Shown: in pieces, positions 5,977 through 6,014 of the stretch
Position numbering within the stretch: position 1 is the first letter of the stretch
Layout: every line of letters begins with the position of its first letter
Notes under the pieces: model-generated
The model's database searches: none
What the model was told of the DNA's origin: nothing
Seen by the model: only the letters and a program-made list of their open reading frames with translations
Translations under genes and position numbers: made by a program
Assembly (NCBI GenBank): GCA_029983575.1
Contig: JASBZE010000096.1
Coordinates: 1-6,014 of the forward strand
Source: Peptostreptococcaceae bacterium
GTDB taxonomy: Bacteria > Bacillota > Clostridia > Peptostreptococcales > Peptostreptococcaceae
Length of the DNA stretch: 6,014 nt
Reading direction: 5' to 3'

Positions 5977-6014
5977 AAAACAATAAATAATTAATTACTG
6001 ATTAATAAATTACT
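5977..6014. other. AT-rich edge after the rapZ repeat array
   Basis: The last 38 bases are almost pure A and T, with ATTAAT recurring at short intervals and TTACT twice (5994-5998 and 6010-6014). It may continue the repetitive spacer or begin a second, shorter-period array. No ribosome binding site or start for a next gene is visible before the window ends. Confidence 0.4.

Overview
The window carries five intact genes, all on the + strand, in an AT-rich genome with heavy use of ATA, AGA and AGG codons and strong AGGAGG-type ribosome binding sites. Gene content and order (uvrC, hprK, murB, a PHP-domain gene, rapZ) match the conserved chromosomal cluster of low-GC Gram-positive anaerobes of the Clostridia/Tissierellia type, where rapZ is normally followed by yvcK and whiA. 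The genus cannot be fixed from this sequence.

Layout. 34-1842 is uvrC (nucleotide excision repair). Its stop codon runs into the ribosome binding site of hprK (1851-2807), the HPr kinase/phosphorylase of carbon catabolite control, so the two look co-transcribed. A 308-base gap follows. It holds a degenerate tandem repeat starting at the hprK stop, a clear rho-independent terminator (2946-2970), and an extended -10 promoter (about 3042-3050) for a second transcription unit. That unit contains murB (3116-4132, peptidoglycan precursor synthesis), a PHP-family metallohydrolase (4234-4974) and rapZ/yvcJ (4997-5863, P-loop nucleotide-binding protein). It probably continues beyond the window.

How the genes relate. 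The second unit joins a committed cell-wall enzyme to rapZ, a family tied to amino-sugar/cell-envelope control in Enterobacteria, and to a PHP hydrolase of unknown substrate. hprK, a sensor of glycolytic state, sits just upstream but behind a terminator. This is a housekeeping region, and I see no mobile element, phage, CRISPR array, or structural RNA gene.

The unexplained structure lies at the gene ends. After hprK, murB and rapZ, but not after uvrC or the PHP gene, there are short tandem repeats with a unit of about 20-29 bases. Each begins at or before the stop codon and copies the stop-codon context downstream. The hprK and rapZ arrays also contain strings of tiny start-stop frames with overlapping ATGA or TAATG junctions. 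The murB protein itself ends in a repetitive, charged tail that runs into its array. I do not recognise these as a described element, and they are the main item for follow-up.
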